Shown here in pieces: positions 28,824 through 35,941 of a DNA stretch of 64,000 nucleotides (its first letter is position 1; every line of letters starts with the position of its first letter). The notes beneath the pieces were generated by a model that was not told the DNA's origin, ran no database searches, and saw only the letters and a list, made by a program, of their open reading frames with translations. Location of the stretch: assembly GCF_018141545.1 (NCBI RefSeq), contig NZ_CP064356.1:1687001-1751000 (forward strand), written 5' to 3'. The translations under genes were made by a program, and so were the position numbers. Origin of the DNA: Miltoncostaea oceani (lineage in GTDB: Bacteria > Actinomycetota > Thermoleophilia > Miltoncostaeales > Miltoncostaeaceae).

Positions 28824-30076
28824 GCGGTTCCGGCCGCCGGGTGGCGGCGCCCCGGGGCACGCGTGACGTGCTGCCCCCCGAGAGCGACCTGCGCCAGCGG
28901 GTCATCGACGTCGCCCGCGAGGCGTTCGCCCGCTACGGCTACTCGCGCATCGTCACGCCGACGTTCGAGGAGACCGACCTCTTCGTGCGCGGCGTCGGCA
29001 CGAGCACCGACGTGGTCCGCAAGGAGATGTACACCTTCGAGGACCAGGGCGGCCGCAGCCTGAGCCTGCGCCCCGAGGGCACCGCGCCCGTGGTGCGGGC
29101 GTTCGTCGAGCACGGCATGCACAAGCAGCCGCTGCCCGTGAAGCTCTGGTACGCCGCGCCGATGTTCCGGTACGAGGCGCCGCAGGCCGGCCGCTTCCGC
29201 GAGCACTGGCAGGTCGGCGCCGAGGCGATCGGCAGCGACGACCCGCTGCTCGACGCCGAGGTCATCGCCCTGCTCCACGGCATCTACCGGGAGCTCGGCG
29301 TCCCCGGCGTGACGCTGCGGATCGGCAGCATGGGCGACCCGGAGAGCCGCGGCCCGTTCCGGGAGCGCCTCGTCGCGTACCTGGAGGGCCACCTCGACGC
29401 GCTCGGCGAGGACGCGCGCGAGCGCATGCGCGTCAACCCGCTGCGCCTGTTCGACACGAAGGACCCGCGGGTCGCGGAGGTCATGCGGGACGCGCCGACG
29501 CTGCTCGACAACCTGTCGCCGGCGGCCCAGGCGCACCGCGAGCACGTGCTCGCCGCCCTCGACGCGCTCGGGATCCCGTACGTCGACGACCCCACCCTCG
29601 TCCGCGGCTTCGACTACTACACGATGACCGTCTTCGAGTTCGTCAGCGACCACCTCGGGGCGCAGAGCGCCGTCGGCGGGGGAGGGCGCTACGACGGCCT
29701 GGTCGAGGGACTCGGGGGGCCGCCCACCCCGGGCATCGGGTTCGGCGCCGGCATCGAGCGGATCGTCCTCGCGATGGGCGGCGGCGGGGAGCCCGCCGGC
29801 CTCGACGTCTACCTCGCGGTGATGGACGCCGACCTGCGCGTCGGGATGCTGCCGGTGCTCGAGGCGCTGCGCGCCCGGGGCCTGCGGTGCGAGAGCGACC
29901 TGCGCGGGCGGAGCCTGAAGGCCATGATGCGCCACGCGTCGTCGCTCGGCGCCCGCCGCGCGGTGATCGTGGGGGCGCGCGAGCACGCCGAGGGCGTGGC
30001 GACGGTCAGGGACATGGACACGGGCGAGCAACGCCGGGTGCCCCTCGGGGGCCTGGTCGAGGAGTTGAGCGGATGA
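28820..30076 (+). CDS. hisS: Histidine-tRNA ligase
   Basis: A 418-residue class II aminoacyl-tRNA synthetase that charges tRNA-His. AAPRGTRDVLPPE begins the catalytic domain; motif 2 lies in FRYEAPQAGRFREHWQ, and the histidine-recognition blocks LVRGFDYYTMTVFEFV and GGGGRYDGLVEGLGG are clear. The C-terminal anticodon-binding domain starts near residue 320. A TTG overlapping the previous stop is used as the start; a GTG seven codons later is a possible alternative. aspS begins within its stop (ATGA), a hisS-aspS pairing common in bacteria. Confidence 0.94.
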   Translation: MSGSGRRVAAPRGTRDVLPPESDLRQRVIDVAREAFARYGYSRIVTPTFEETDLFVRGVGTSTDVVRKEMYTFEDQGGRSLSLRPEGTAPVVRAFVEHGMHKQPLPVKLWYAAPMFRYEAPQAGRFREHWQVGAEAIGSDDPLLDAEVIALLHGIYRELGVPGVTLRIGSMGDPESRGPFRERLVAYLEGHLDALGEDARERMRVNPLRLFDTKDPRVAEVMRDAPTLLDNLSPAAQAHREHVLAALDALGIPYVDDPTLVRGFDYYTMTVFEFVSDHLGAQSAVGGGGRYDGLVEGLGGPPTPGIGFGAGIERIVLAMGGGGEPAGLDVYLAVMDADLRVGMLPVLEALRARGLRCESDLRGRSLKAMMRHASSLGARRAVIVGAREHAEGVATVRDMDTGEQRRVPLGGLVEELSG

Positions 30077-32112
30077 TCGGCGCGGACCGGTATCGGAGCC
30101 ACACGTGCGCGGGGGCCGCGGAGGCCCTCGGCGCGACGGTGCGCCTGTCGGGGTGGGTGCACCGCCGCCGCGACCACGGCGGCGTCGTGTTCATCGACCT
30201 GCGCGACCGCTCCGGCGTCGTCCAGCTCGTCTTCCACCCGGAGGCCGCGGAGGCGCACGCCGCCGCCGGCCAGCTCAGCCCCGAGGACGTGATCCTCGTC
30301 GAGGGCGAGGTGCTGGCCCGCTCCGCGGCGACCGTGAACCCCGGCATCCCGACGGGTGCGGTCGAGGTGGGGGTGACCCGCCTCGAGATGCTCTCCGAGG
30401 CCGACGCGCTGCCGTTCTCCGTCGAGGACGAGACGCAGGAGGCCTCCGAGGAGCTGCGCCTGCAGTACCGCTACCTCGACATCCGCCGCCCCCGCCGCCT
30501 GCGGGCGCTGGAGCTGCGGTCCCGCGTGGTCTCGGCGATGCGCCGCGTGCTGGAGGGCGAGGGGTTCCTCGAGGTCGAGACGCCCATGCTCACCCGCTCG
30601 ACGCCCGAGGGCGCCCGCGACTTCCTGGTGCCGAGCCGCATGCAGCGCGGCTCCTGGTACGCCCTGCCGCAGAGCCCCCAGCTGTTCAAGCAGCTCCTCA
30701 TGGTCGGCGGGCTCGAGCGGTACTACCAGGTGGTCCACTGCTTCCGCGACGAGGACCTCCGCGCCGACCGGCAGCCCGAGTTCACCCAGCTCGACGTCGA
30801 GGCCTCGTTCGTCGAGCCGCAGCAGATCCAGGACGTGACCGAGGCGGTCCTGGTCGAGTCGTTCGCGGCCGCCGGCATCGACCTCCCGACGCCGTTCCCG
30901 CGGATGACGCACGCCGAGTCGGTGCGCCGGTACGGCACCGACCGCCCCGACGTGCGGTTCGGCATGGAGATCCTCGACTGGACCGGCCCGGCCGGCGCCA
31001 GCGGCTTCGGCGTCTTCGAGGGCGCGATCGCCGCGGGGGGCGTCGTGCGCGGCCTGGTCGTCCCCGGCGCCGCCGCGGGCACGAGCCGCAAGGTGGGCGA
31101 CGAGCTGATGGCCGAGGCCCGCGAGCTCGGCGCGAAGGGGCTCGTCTGGGCGGCCGTGGAGGCGGACGGGTCGCTGCGGTCGCCGACGTCGAGGTTCCTC
31201 GGCGCGATCGCCGCGGACCTAGGCGCGGAGCCCGGCGACCTCATCACCCTCGTCGCCGACGCGGAGCCCGTCGCGCAGGCCGTGCTCGGCACGCTCCGCA
31301 CGCGCTTCGCGGAGCGCCACGGGCTCGTCCCGGACGACGTCTGGGCGCCCCTCTGGGTCGTCGACTTCCCGCTGGTGGACTGGGACGCGGGGGAGGGGCG
31401 CTGGGACGCGACGCACCACCCCTTCACCGCACCCCGCCCGGAGGACCTCGACCGTCTCGAGTCGGATCCCGGCGGCGTCCTGTCGCTGGCCTACGACGTC
31501 GTGCTGAACGGCCTGGAGATCGGCGGGGGCAGCATCCGCATCCACGACCGCTCCGTGCAGGAGCGGGTGTTCGGCCTGATCGGCCTGTCGGCGGAGGAGG
31601 CCGAGGCGAAGTTCGGCTTCCTGCTGCGCGCCCTGCGCCTCGGCGCGCCGCCGCACGGCGGCATCGCGCTCGGCCTCGACCGCCTCGTGATGCTCCTCGC
31701 GGGGGAGCGCTCGATCCGCGACGTCATGGCGTTCCCGAAGACGGCCACCGGCGCCGACCCCCTCACCGGGGCGCCCGCCGCCGTCGACCCCGCCCAGCTC
31801 CGCGAGCTGGGGCTGCGCGAGGCGCCGCGGCCCGCGGCCGCGACGCCCCCCGTGGAGGCGCCCGCGCCGGCCGCGCCGGACCCGCAGGAGGCCGTGCTCG
31901 ACGCGCTGCGCCGCGCGGGCGAGCCGGTGCGGGAGGCCGTCCTGCACGAGCGGGTCCTCGCCCGCGGCGCCGAGATCGGCCCGGCCGAGCTGATCGCGCT
32001 GCTGGAGCGCCTCGCCGCCGAGGGGCACCTGCGCGTGTCGATCGACGACCGCGACCGTCCCGCGTCGGACCCGGAGCCGTTCGAGCCCCGCCTCTGGCGG
32101 GTCGTGAGGTAG
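30073..32112 (+). CDS. aspS: Aspartate-tRNA ligase with a C-terminal extension
   Basis: A 679-residue class II synthetase, longer than the usual ~590. Residues 1-105 form the OB-fold anticodon domain (RLSGWVHRRRDHGGVVFIDLRD), followed by the catalytic domain (motif 2 around HCFRDEDLRADRQPEFTQLD, motif 3 GGIALGLDRLVMLL) with the bacterial GAD insertion between them, in which MEILDWTG and ITLVADAEPVAQ are seen. After a proline/alanine linker near residue 590, the last ~80 residues (EAVLDALRRAGEPVREAVLH onwards) look like a small winged-helix domain with no counterpart in standard AspRS. Its role is unknown. Confidence 0.93.
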   Translation: MIGADRYRSHTCAGAAEALGATVRLSGWVHRRRDHGGVVFIDLRDRSGVVQLVFHPEAAEAHAAAGQLSPEDVILVEGEVLARSAATVNPGIPTGAVEVGVTRLEMLSEADALPFSVEDETQEASEELRLQYRYLDIRRPRRLRALELRSRVVSAMRRVLEGEGFLEVETPMLTRSTPEGARDFLVPSRMQRGSWYALPQSPQLFKQLLMVGGLERYYQVVHCFRDEDLRADRQPEFTQLDVEASFVEPQQIQDVTEAVLVESFAAAGIDLPTPFPRMTHAESVRRYGTDRPDVRFGMEILDWTGPAGASGFGVFEGAIAAGGVVRGLVVPGAAAGTSRKVGDELMAEARELGAKGLVWAAVEADGSLRSPTSRFLGAIAADLGAEPGDLITLVADAEPVAQAVLGTLRTRFAERHGLVPDDVWAPLWVVDFPLVDWDAGEGRWDATHHPFTAPRPEDLDRLESDPGGVLSLAYDVVLNGLEIGGGSIRIHDRSVQERVFGLIGLSAEEAEAKFGFLLRALRLGAPPHGGIALGLDRLVMLLAGERSIRDVMAFPKTATGADPLTGAPAAVDPAQLRELGLREAPRPAAATPPVEAPAPAAPDPQEAVLDALRRAGEPVREAVLHERVLARGAEIGPAELIALLERLAAEGHLRVSIDDRDRPASDPEPFEPRLWRVVR

Positions 32113-32118
32113 CGCGCC

Positions 32119-32412
32119 CTAGGAGGTGCGGCCGAACAGCCGGCGCGCGTCGCTGCGGAGCGCGTCGGCCAGCACCACCAGGGCCTCGCTGCCGCCGGTC
32201 CCCTGGGGCCAGCTGACGCGCACGAGGCGCCGCTCCTCCAGCTCGCCGAGCCCCGCCATCACGGCGAGCAGCCCGCGGCGGTCGGGCTCCAGCCCGAGCT
32301 CCGCCGCCGCCGCCGCGACCGGGAACGACAGCTCCCCCGCGGCGTCGGCGCCCTCCTCCAGCCAGCGGGCGACCAGCAGCATCTCGAGGCGCTCACCGAT
32401 CGCGTCGTCCAT
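32119..32412 (-). CDS. Hypothetical small helical protein
   Basis: A 97-residue soluble protein, convergent with aspS, six bases between stops. It looks mainly helical with a possible winged-helix pattern: FPVAAAAAELGLEPDRRGLL then MAGLGELEERRLVRVSWPQG, ending LRSDARRLFG. I do not recognise a family. The start MDDAIGERLEM has no strong ribosome site. It resembles in general style the winged-helix tail of the neighbouring AspRS, but I would not claim homology. Confidence 0.5.
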   Translation of the reverse strand: MDDAIGERLEMLLVARWLEEGADAAGELSFPVAAAAAELGLEPDRRGLLAVMAGLGELEERRLVRVSWPQGTGGSEALVVLADALRSDARRLFGRTS

Positions 32413-32435
32413 CCGCCGCAGGCTAGCGCGGCGGG

Positions 32436-32729
32436 TCACGCCGCGGTCGCGACCCCGGCCGGCGCGAGCGTGGCGGCGACCTCGGACGGGACCCGTTCGA
32501 GGACGAGCATCGACCCGGCCGCCGTCATCAGCTCGATCACGTGGTGGCTGACGGTCGTGCCGGCCGCCGTGACGACCACGGCCGACATGCGGCCGGTGAG
32601 CGCGGCGAGGCAGGCGTCGAGGGCGATCTGCTGCCCCTCGTCGAGCGGTCCGACGCCGGGGGCGAGGGTGTATGCGGGTGGGGGGGCGGGGACGAGCACC
32701 TGGGTTCTCCGGGGAGGCGTTGCCGTCAT
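32436..32729 (-). CDS. Hypothetical 97-residue protein
   Basis: A short protein of unknown family: proline-rich residues 1-30, then an alpha/beta-like stretch QQIALDACLAALTGRMSAVV, VTAAGTTVSHHVIELMTAAG and SMLVLERVPSEVAAT. No signal peptide or membrane segment. It lies 24 bases upstream of the other minus-strand hypothetical gene and they may form a pair. Codon use looks like the surroundings and the frame is uninterrupted, but there is no homology evidence, so it is offered with caution. Confidence 0.4.
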   Translation of the reverse strand: MTATPPRRTQVLVPAPPPAYTLAPGVGPLDEGQQIALDACLAALTGRMSAVVVTAAGTTVSHHVIELMTAAGSMLVLERVPSEVAATLAPAGVATAA

Positions 32730-32820
32730 CCGAGGGTCGTCGCTTCAGCCCGGGGTTCCAAGGGCCGATGGATGAGATGCCCAGTCCGCCCGGCCCGGCG
32801 TTCAAGGCGGCCGGTCACCG

Positions 32821-32848
32821 TGCCGACCTCGTTCACAGCGGCTAGACT
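32821..32848 (+). promoter_or_regulatory. Promoter of the 6S RNA gene
   Basis: TAGACT at 32843-32848 is a good -10 box for an RNA starting at about 32853-32856. TGCCGA at 32821-32826, 16 bases upstream, is the best -35 candidate but weak. Confidence 0.4.
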
Positions 32849-32850
32849 CG

Positions 32851-33007
32851 GAGGTGCCCTGCAGTGTTCGCCACCGGCTCACACCTTGAGCCAACTAGAG
32901 TGACCAGGGAGACGGCGTCGCGTCCCCGCGTGAGCGCGGACGGCCCGTCACCCACCTGCTACCGCAGGTTCAAGTCACAGGCCGGAACGGCACCGCGGGG
33001 CGACCTC
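32851..33007 (+). ncRNA. ssrS: 6S RNA
   Basis: About 157 bases between a minus-strand gene and a lipoprotein gene, not coding. The ends pair as in 6S RNA: GAGGTGCCCTGC (32851-32862) with GCGGGGCGACCTC near 32995-33007. Conserved 5' blocks TGTTCGCC (32865-32872) and CCTTGAGCC (32884-32892) and 3' blocks GGTTCAAG (32967-32974), CACAG (32976-32980) and CGGCAC (32988-32993) appear in the same order as in E. coli 6S RNA. The centre can stay open as the bubble that mimics a melted promoter. 6S RNA binds housekeeping RNA polymerase and restrains it in stationary phase. Exact ends are estimates. Confidence 0.82.
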
Positions 33008-33018
33008 TTCGTGATCTC

Positions 33019-33564
33019 GTGAGGCCGCGTCGCGCGCTCGCCGCGCTCGCCCTCGCGTCGGCCACCGTCGCGCTCGCCGCCGGCTGCGGCGGGGGCGGCG
33101 ACACGTCCGCCGACCTCCCGGCCGCGACGGTCCCGCCGGCCGTGGCCGCCCCCGTCGCCGTGGCCCCCGTGGCCACCGGTGGCGTCGTCACCCCCGGACC
33201 CCGCACCCCGAAGCCCGTCGTCGCCGCGCTCGCCGGCAGCAAGGTCGTGGTCGTCGCCTTCCTGGTGGACGGCCCCGCGGACGACGCCGACGTCGCCGCC
33301 GCCCTGCGCGCCGTCCAGGCCGACCCCGGCGCGGCCCGTGCCGCCGACGTGTTCGTCTACCGGGTGGGCAAGGACAAGTTCGGCGATCTGGCGGACCTCC
33401 TCGGCGTCACCGGCACCCCGTCGGTGGCCGTCATCGGACGCGACCGCACCCTCGTCAACCGCTGGGACGGCCTCAGCGACGCCGAGATCCTGCGCCAGTC
33501 GATCTCCGACGCCGCCGACACCGCCGCCCGCAACCGCGGCGCGGCCGCGACGGCGGCACCCTAG
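33019..33564 (+). CDS. Thioredoxin-fold-like lipoprotein without CxxC
   Basis: A 181-residue protein with a lipoprotein signal peptide (lipobox LAAGC, Cys23), a glycine/alanine/proline linker to about residue 70, and a domain resembling a thioredoxin fold: VVVVAFLVDGPADDADVAAA, then VFVYRVGKDKFGDLADLLGV, and TGTPSVAVIGRDRTLVNRWD with the thioredoxin-like T-P loop. There are no cysteines at the usual redox site, so it is unlikely to be a disulfide enzyme. It begins 12 bases after the 6S RNA 3' end at a GTG. Confidence 0.65.
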   Translation: MRPRRALAALALASATVALAAGCGGGGDTSADLPAATVPPAVAAPVAVAPVATGGVVTPGPRTPKPVVAALAGSKVVVVAFLVDGPADDADVAAALRAVQADPGAARAADVFVYRVGKDKFGDLADLLGVTGTPSVAVIGRDRTLVNRWDGLSDAEILRQSISDAADTAARNRGAAATAAP

Positions 33565-33620
33565 GAGCGCACCCGGCGGGGGCCCGCGGGGGCCCTCCCG
33601 GGGACGGCGGCACCGGGTGG

Positions 33621-33626
33621 TAGCCT
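33621..33626 (+). promoter_or_regulatory. -10 box of mnmA
   Basis: TAGCCT ends 6 bases before the GTG at 33633. This supports that GTG as the true start and therefore the IscU-like N-terminal domain as part of the MnmA protein. Confidence 0.45.
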
Positions 33627-33632
33627 CGCCCG

Positions 33633-35111
33633 GTGCCGCCCTATCCCCCCGAGGCCATGCGCCATCTGGCGTCCCCCGCGGGCGCCGGGCCGATGGCCGG
33701 CGCCGACGCCGTCGGCGAGTCCGGCAGCGCGTCGTGCGGCGACCTCGTGCGGATCTCCCTGCGGATCCGGGGCCGCCGCGTCCGCGAGGCCCGCTTCCAG
33801 GCCTTCGGGTGCGGCGCCGCGACCGCCGCCGCGAGCGCCGCGTGCGCGCGCCTGACCGGCGCGACACTCGACGACGCCCTGCGCCTCGGGCCCGCCGACC
33901 TCGACGGCGACCTCGGCGGGCTCGGCGCCGACCGCATCCACGGGCCCGACATCGTGTCGGACGCCGTCGCCCGCGCCCTCGAGGCGTGGCACACCGCCCG
34001 GCTCGGCGACCACGGCATCCCCGCCCGCGCCGACCGCGTCGCCGTCGCGATGAGCGGCGGGGTCGACAGCGCCGTCGCGGCCCTGCTGCTGCGCGACGCC
34101 GGCCTCGACGTCGTCGGCGTCACGATGCGCCTCTGGCACGACCCGGGCGCCGCCGCCGCCGAGCGGTCGTGCTGCTCGCCCGAGACGGTCCGCATGGCCC
34201 GCGCCGCCGCCCACGCCCTCGGGATCCCGCACGTCACCCTCGACGTCGCCGAGCGCTTCCGCTCCGGCGTGGTCGAGGACTTCATCGCGGGGTACCGGGC
34301 GGGCCGCACGCCCAACCCGTGCGTGACGTGCAACGGGACGGTGCGGTTCTCGGTGCTCTCCGACGCCGCCGCCCTCGTCGGCGCGCGCCTCATGGCGACC
34401 GGCCACTACGCCCGCGTCGACCGCGACGACCGCGGCCGCGCCCTCGTTTCCCGCGCGCGCGACGCGGGGAAGGACCAGAGCTACATGCTCGCCATGCTCG
34501 ACGGACGCGACCGGGAGCGGCTGCGCTTCCCGCTCGGCGACCTCACGAAGGACCGCGTCAGGGCGATCGCCCGCGCGGCGGGCCTGCCCGGGGCGGAGGC
34601 CGTCGAGAGCCAGGAGGTCTGCTTCGTCGGCGAGGGCGGGTACGCGCCGTTCCTCGAGCGCAGCGGCCTCGCCCCGCGCCCCGGCCCGATCGAGGACGCC
34701 GACGGACGCCGCCTCGGCACCCACACCGGCCACTGGCGCTTCACCGTCGGCCAGCGGCGCGGCATCGGCATCGCCGGGGCGGAGCCCCTCTACGTCCTCT
34801 CCACCGACGCGGCGCGCAACGCCGTCGTCGTCGGGCCGCGGGAGATGCTGAGCACCGCCGGCCTCCGCCTCGACCCCGTCCGGGTGCACGGCGCCCTGGA
34901 CGACGGCCCGCTCGAGGTCCGGGTGCGCTACCGTGGCCGCGCCCTGCGGGGCCACGCGGCGGAGGAGGGGGACGGGGTGCGCATCTCGCTCGAGGATCCC
35001 GCCGACGGGGTCGCCCCGGGGCAGACCGCGGCGCTGTACCGCGACGGTCGCCTCGTCGCGGCCGGTACCATCACCGACCCGGCGCCCGACACCCACCGGA
35101 GGACGCACTAG
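33633..35111 (+). CDS. mnmA: tRNA 2-thiouridylase MnmA fused to an IscU-like domain
   Basis: A 492-residue two-domain protein. Residues 1-122 resemble the IscU/NifU scaffold: SCGDL gives Cys35 and Asp37, FGCGAATAAASAAC gives Cys60, but the third ligand position (Gly104 in IHGPD) is not a cysteine. Residues 135-490 are MnmA: PP-loop SGGVDS (141-146), NPCVTCN (Cys230, Cys233), ESQEVCFVG (Cys330) and the C-terminal beta-barrel. MnmA adds sulfur at position 2 of U34 in tRNA-Lys, -Glu and -Gln. Cys230 stands where E. coli has Asp99, giving three cysteines as in iron-sulfur dependent enzymes. The next gene starts at the last base of its stop. Confidence 0.9.
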   Translation: MPPYPPEAMRHLASPAGAGPMAGADAVGESGSASCGDLVRISLRIRGRRVREARFQAFGCGAATAAASAACARLTGATLDDALRLGPADLDGDLGGLGADRIHGPDIVSDAVARALEAWHTARLGDHGIPARADRVAVAMSGGVDSAVAALLLRDAGLDVVGVTMRLWHDPGAAAAERSCCSPETVRMARAAAHALGIPHVTLDVAERFRSGVVEDFIAGYRAGRTPNPCVTCNGTVRFSVLSDAAALVGARLMATGHYARVDRDDRGRALVSRARDAGKDQSYMLAMLDGRDRERLRFPLGDLTKDRVRAIARAAGLPGAEAVESQEVCFVGEGGYAPFLERSGLAPRPGPIEDADGRRLGTHTGHWRFTVGQRRGIGIAGAEPLYVLSTDAARNAVVVGPREMLSTAGLRLDPVRVHGALDDGPLEVRVRYRGRALRGHAAEEGDGVRISLEDPADGVAPGQTAALYRDGRLVAAGTITDPAPDTHRRTH

Positions 35112-35683
35112 TGGACTGGTCCGACCTGCTGAAGCTGGCCCTCTCGATCTTCCTGATCCTCACGGGGGTCGGGCTGGCCTACCTGTTCCTCCGCATGGCG
35201 GGCGTGTTCGGCCGCCTCGGGACCTCGGTGACCCGCATCACCGACGAGGTCGTGCCGATCCTCAACAAGGCGCAGACCACCGTCGACGGCGTCAACCTCG
35301 AGCTCATGCGGGTCGACGAGATGATGAAGACGGCCGTCGGGGCCACGAAGGGCGCCGAGAAGACCGTCCAGACCGTGTCGAGCGCCGTCACGAAGCCGGT
35401 CCGCAAGATCACGGGCCTCGCCGCCGGCGCCCGCGAGGCCGTCGCCACGCTGCGCGCCCGCCGCGCCGCCGACGCCGAGGCCGCGCGCGTCGCGACGCCG
35501 TCCCCGCACGGACCGACGTCGCCCGCCGAGGCCGCCGCCGTGCCGCCGCCCGCGCCCCCGGCGCCGCCCGTGCCGCCGGCCCCGCCCGTGCCGCCGCCCG
35601 TCACCCCCGCCGCGTCCGCGACCGCGCCGCCGCCCCCGGCGGACCCGCCGCCCGCCGACGCCAAGCACGACAGCCCCTACTAG
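35111..35683 (+). CDS. DUF948 membrane protein
   Basis: A 190-residue protein. One membrane helix at about 7-28 (LKLALSIFLILTGVGLAYLF), then a helical region with heptad-like spacing (VTRITDEVVPILNKAQTTVD, VNLELMRVDEMMKTAVGATK) typical of DUF948, and from ~130 a disordered alanine/proline tail with repeated PPAPP and PPVPP. The GTG overlaps the mnmA stop. In actinobacteria a DUF948 gene normally precedes alaS, as here. The role is unknown; a coiled-coil envelope protein is likely. Confidence 0.8.
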   Translation: MDWSDLLKLALSIFLILTGVGLAYLFLRMAGVFGRLGTSVTRITDEVVPILNKAQTTVDGVNLELMRVDEMMKTAVGATKGAEKTVQTVSSAVTKPVRKITGLAAGAREAVATLRARRAADAEAARVATPSPHGPTSPAEAAAVPPPAPPAPPVPPAPPVPPPVTPAASATAPPPPADPPPADAKHDSPY

Positions 35684-35686
35684 GCC

Positions 35687-35908
35687 ATGGCGCGCCTGGT
35701 GAAGATCGGACTGATCGGAGGCGCCGTGGCGTGGCTCGGCTCGATCGGCGCGCTCGACCCGAAGCTCTGGAGGGACACGATCGCGCGTGAGCGCGAGCGG
35801 CTCCCCCAGCAGATCCGCGAGGCCCTGGCGGCCGGCAAGCGCGCGGCCGCGCAGGCCGAGGAGGACCTCGACCGCGACGTCCGCAACGCCTTCGGGGGCC
35901 ACGGCTAG
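35687..35908 (+). CDS. Small helical protein upstream of alaS
   Basis: A 73-residue protein, three bases after the DUF948 stop. Residues 3-22 are mildly hydrophobic (RLVKIGLIGGAVAWLGSIGA) and residues 28-66 are a charged amphipathic helix. A small gene in this place, between DUF948 and alaS, is common in actinobacteria. No function is known. Confidence 0.65.
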   Translation: MARLVKIGLIGGAVAWLGSIGALDPKLWRDTIARERERLPQQIREALAAGKRAAAQAEEDLDRDVRNAFGGHG

Positions 35909-35925
35909 CCTCCCCGCCGCTTCCC

Positions 35926-35931
35926 TACACT
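35926..35931 (+). promoter_or_regulatory. -10 box of alaS
   Basis: TACACT ends 10 bases before the ATG of alaS, which has no ribosome site in front, so an internal, near-leaderless promoter probably starts the alaS-ruvX-mltG-aroE unit. Confidence 0.45.
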
Positions 35932-35941
35932 GAGCGGTCGG

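Noticed and set aside
32436-32729. Whether the 97-residue minus-strand frame is only spacer
   Set aside because: Kept as a low-confidence gene because its composition is balanced and it sits tandem to another small gene, but no homology supports it.
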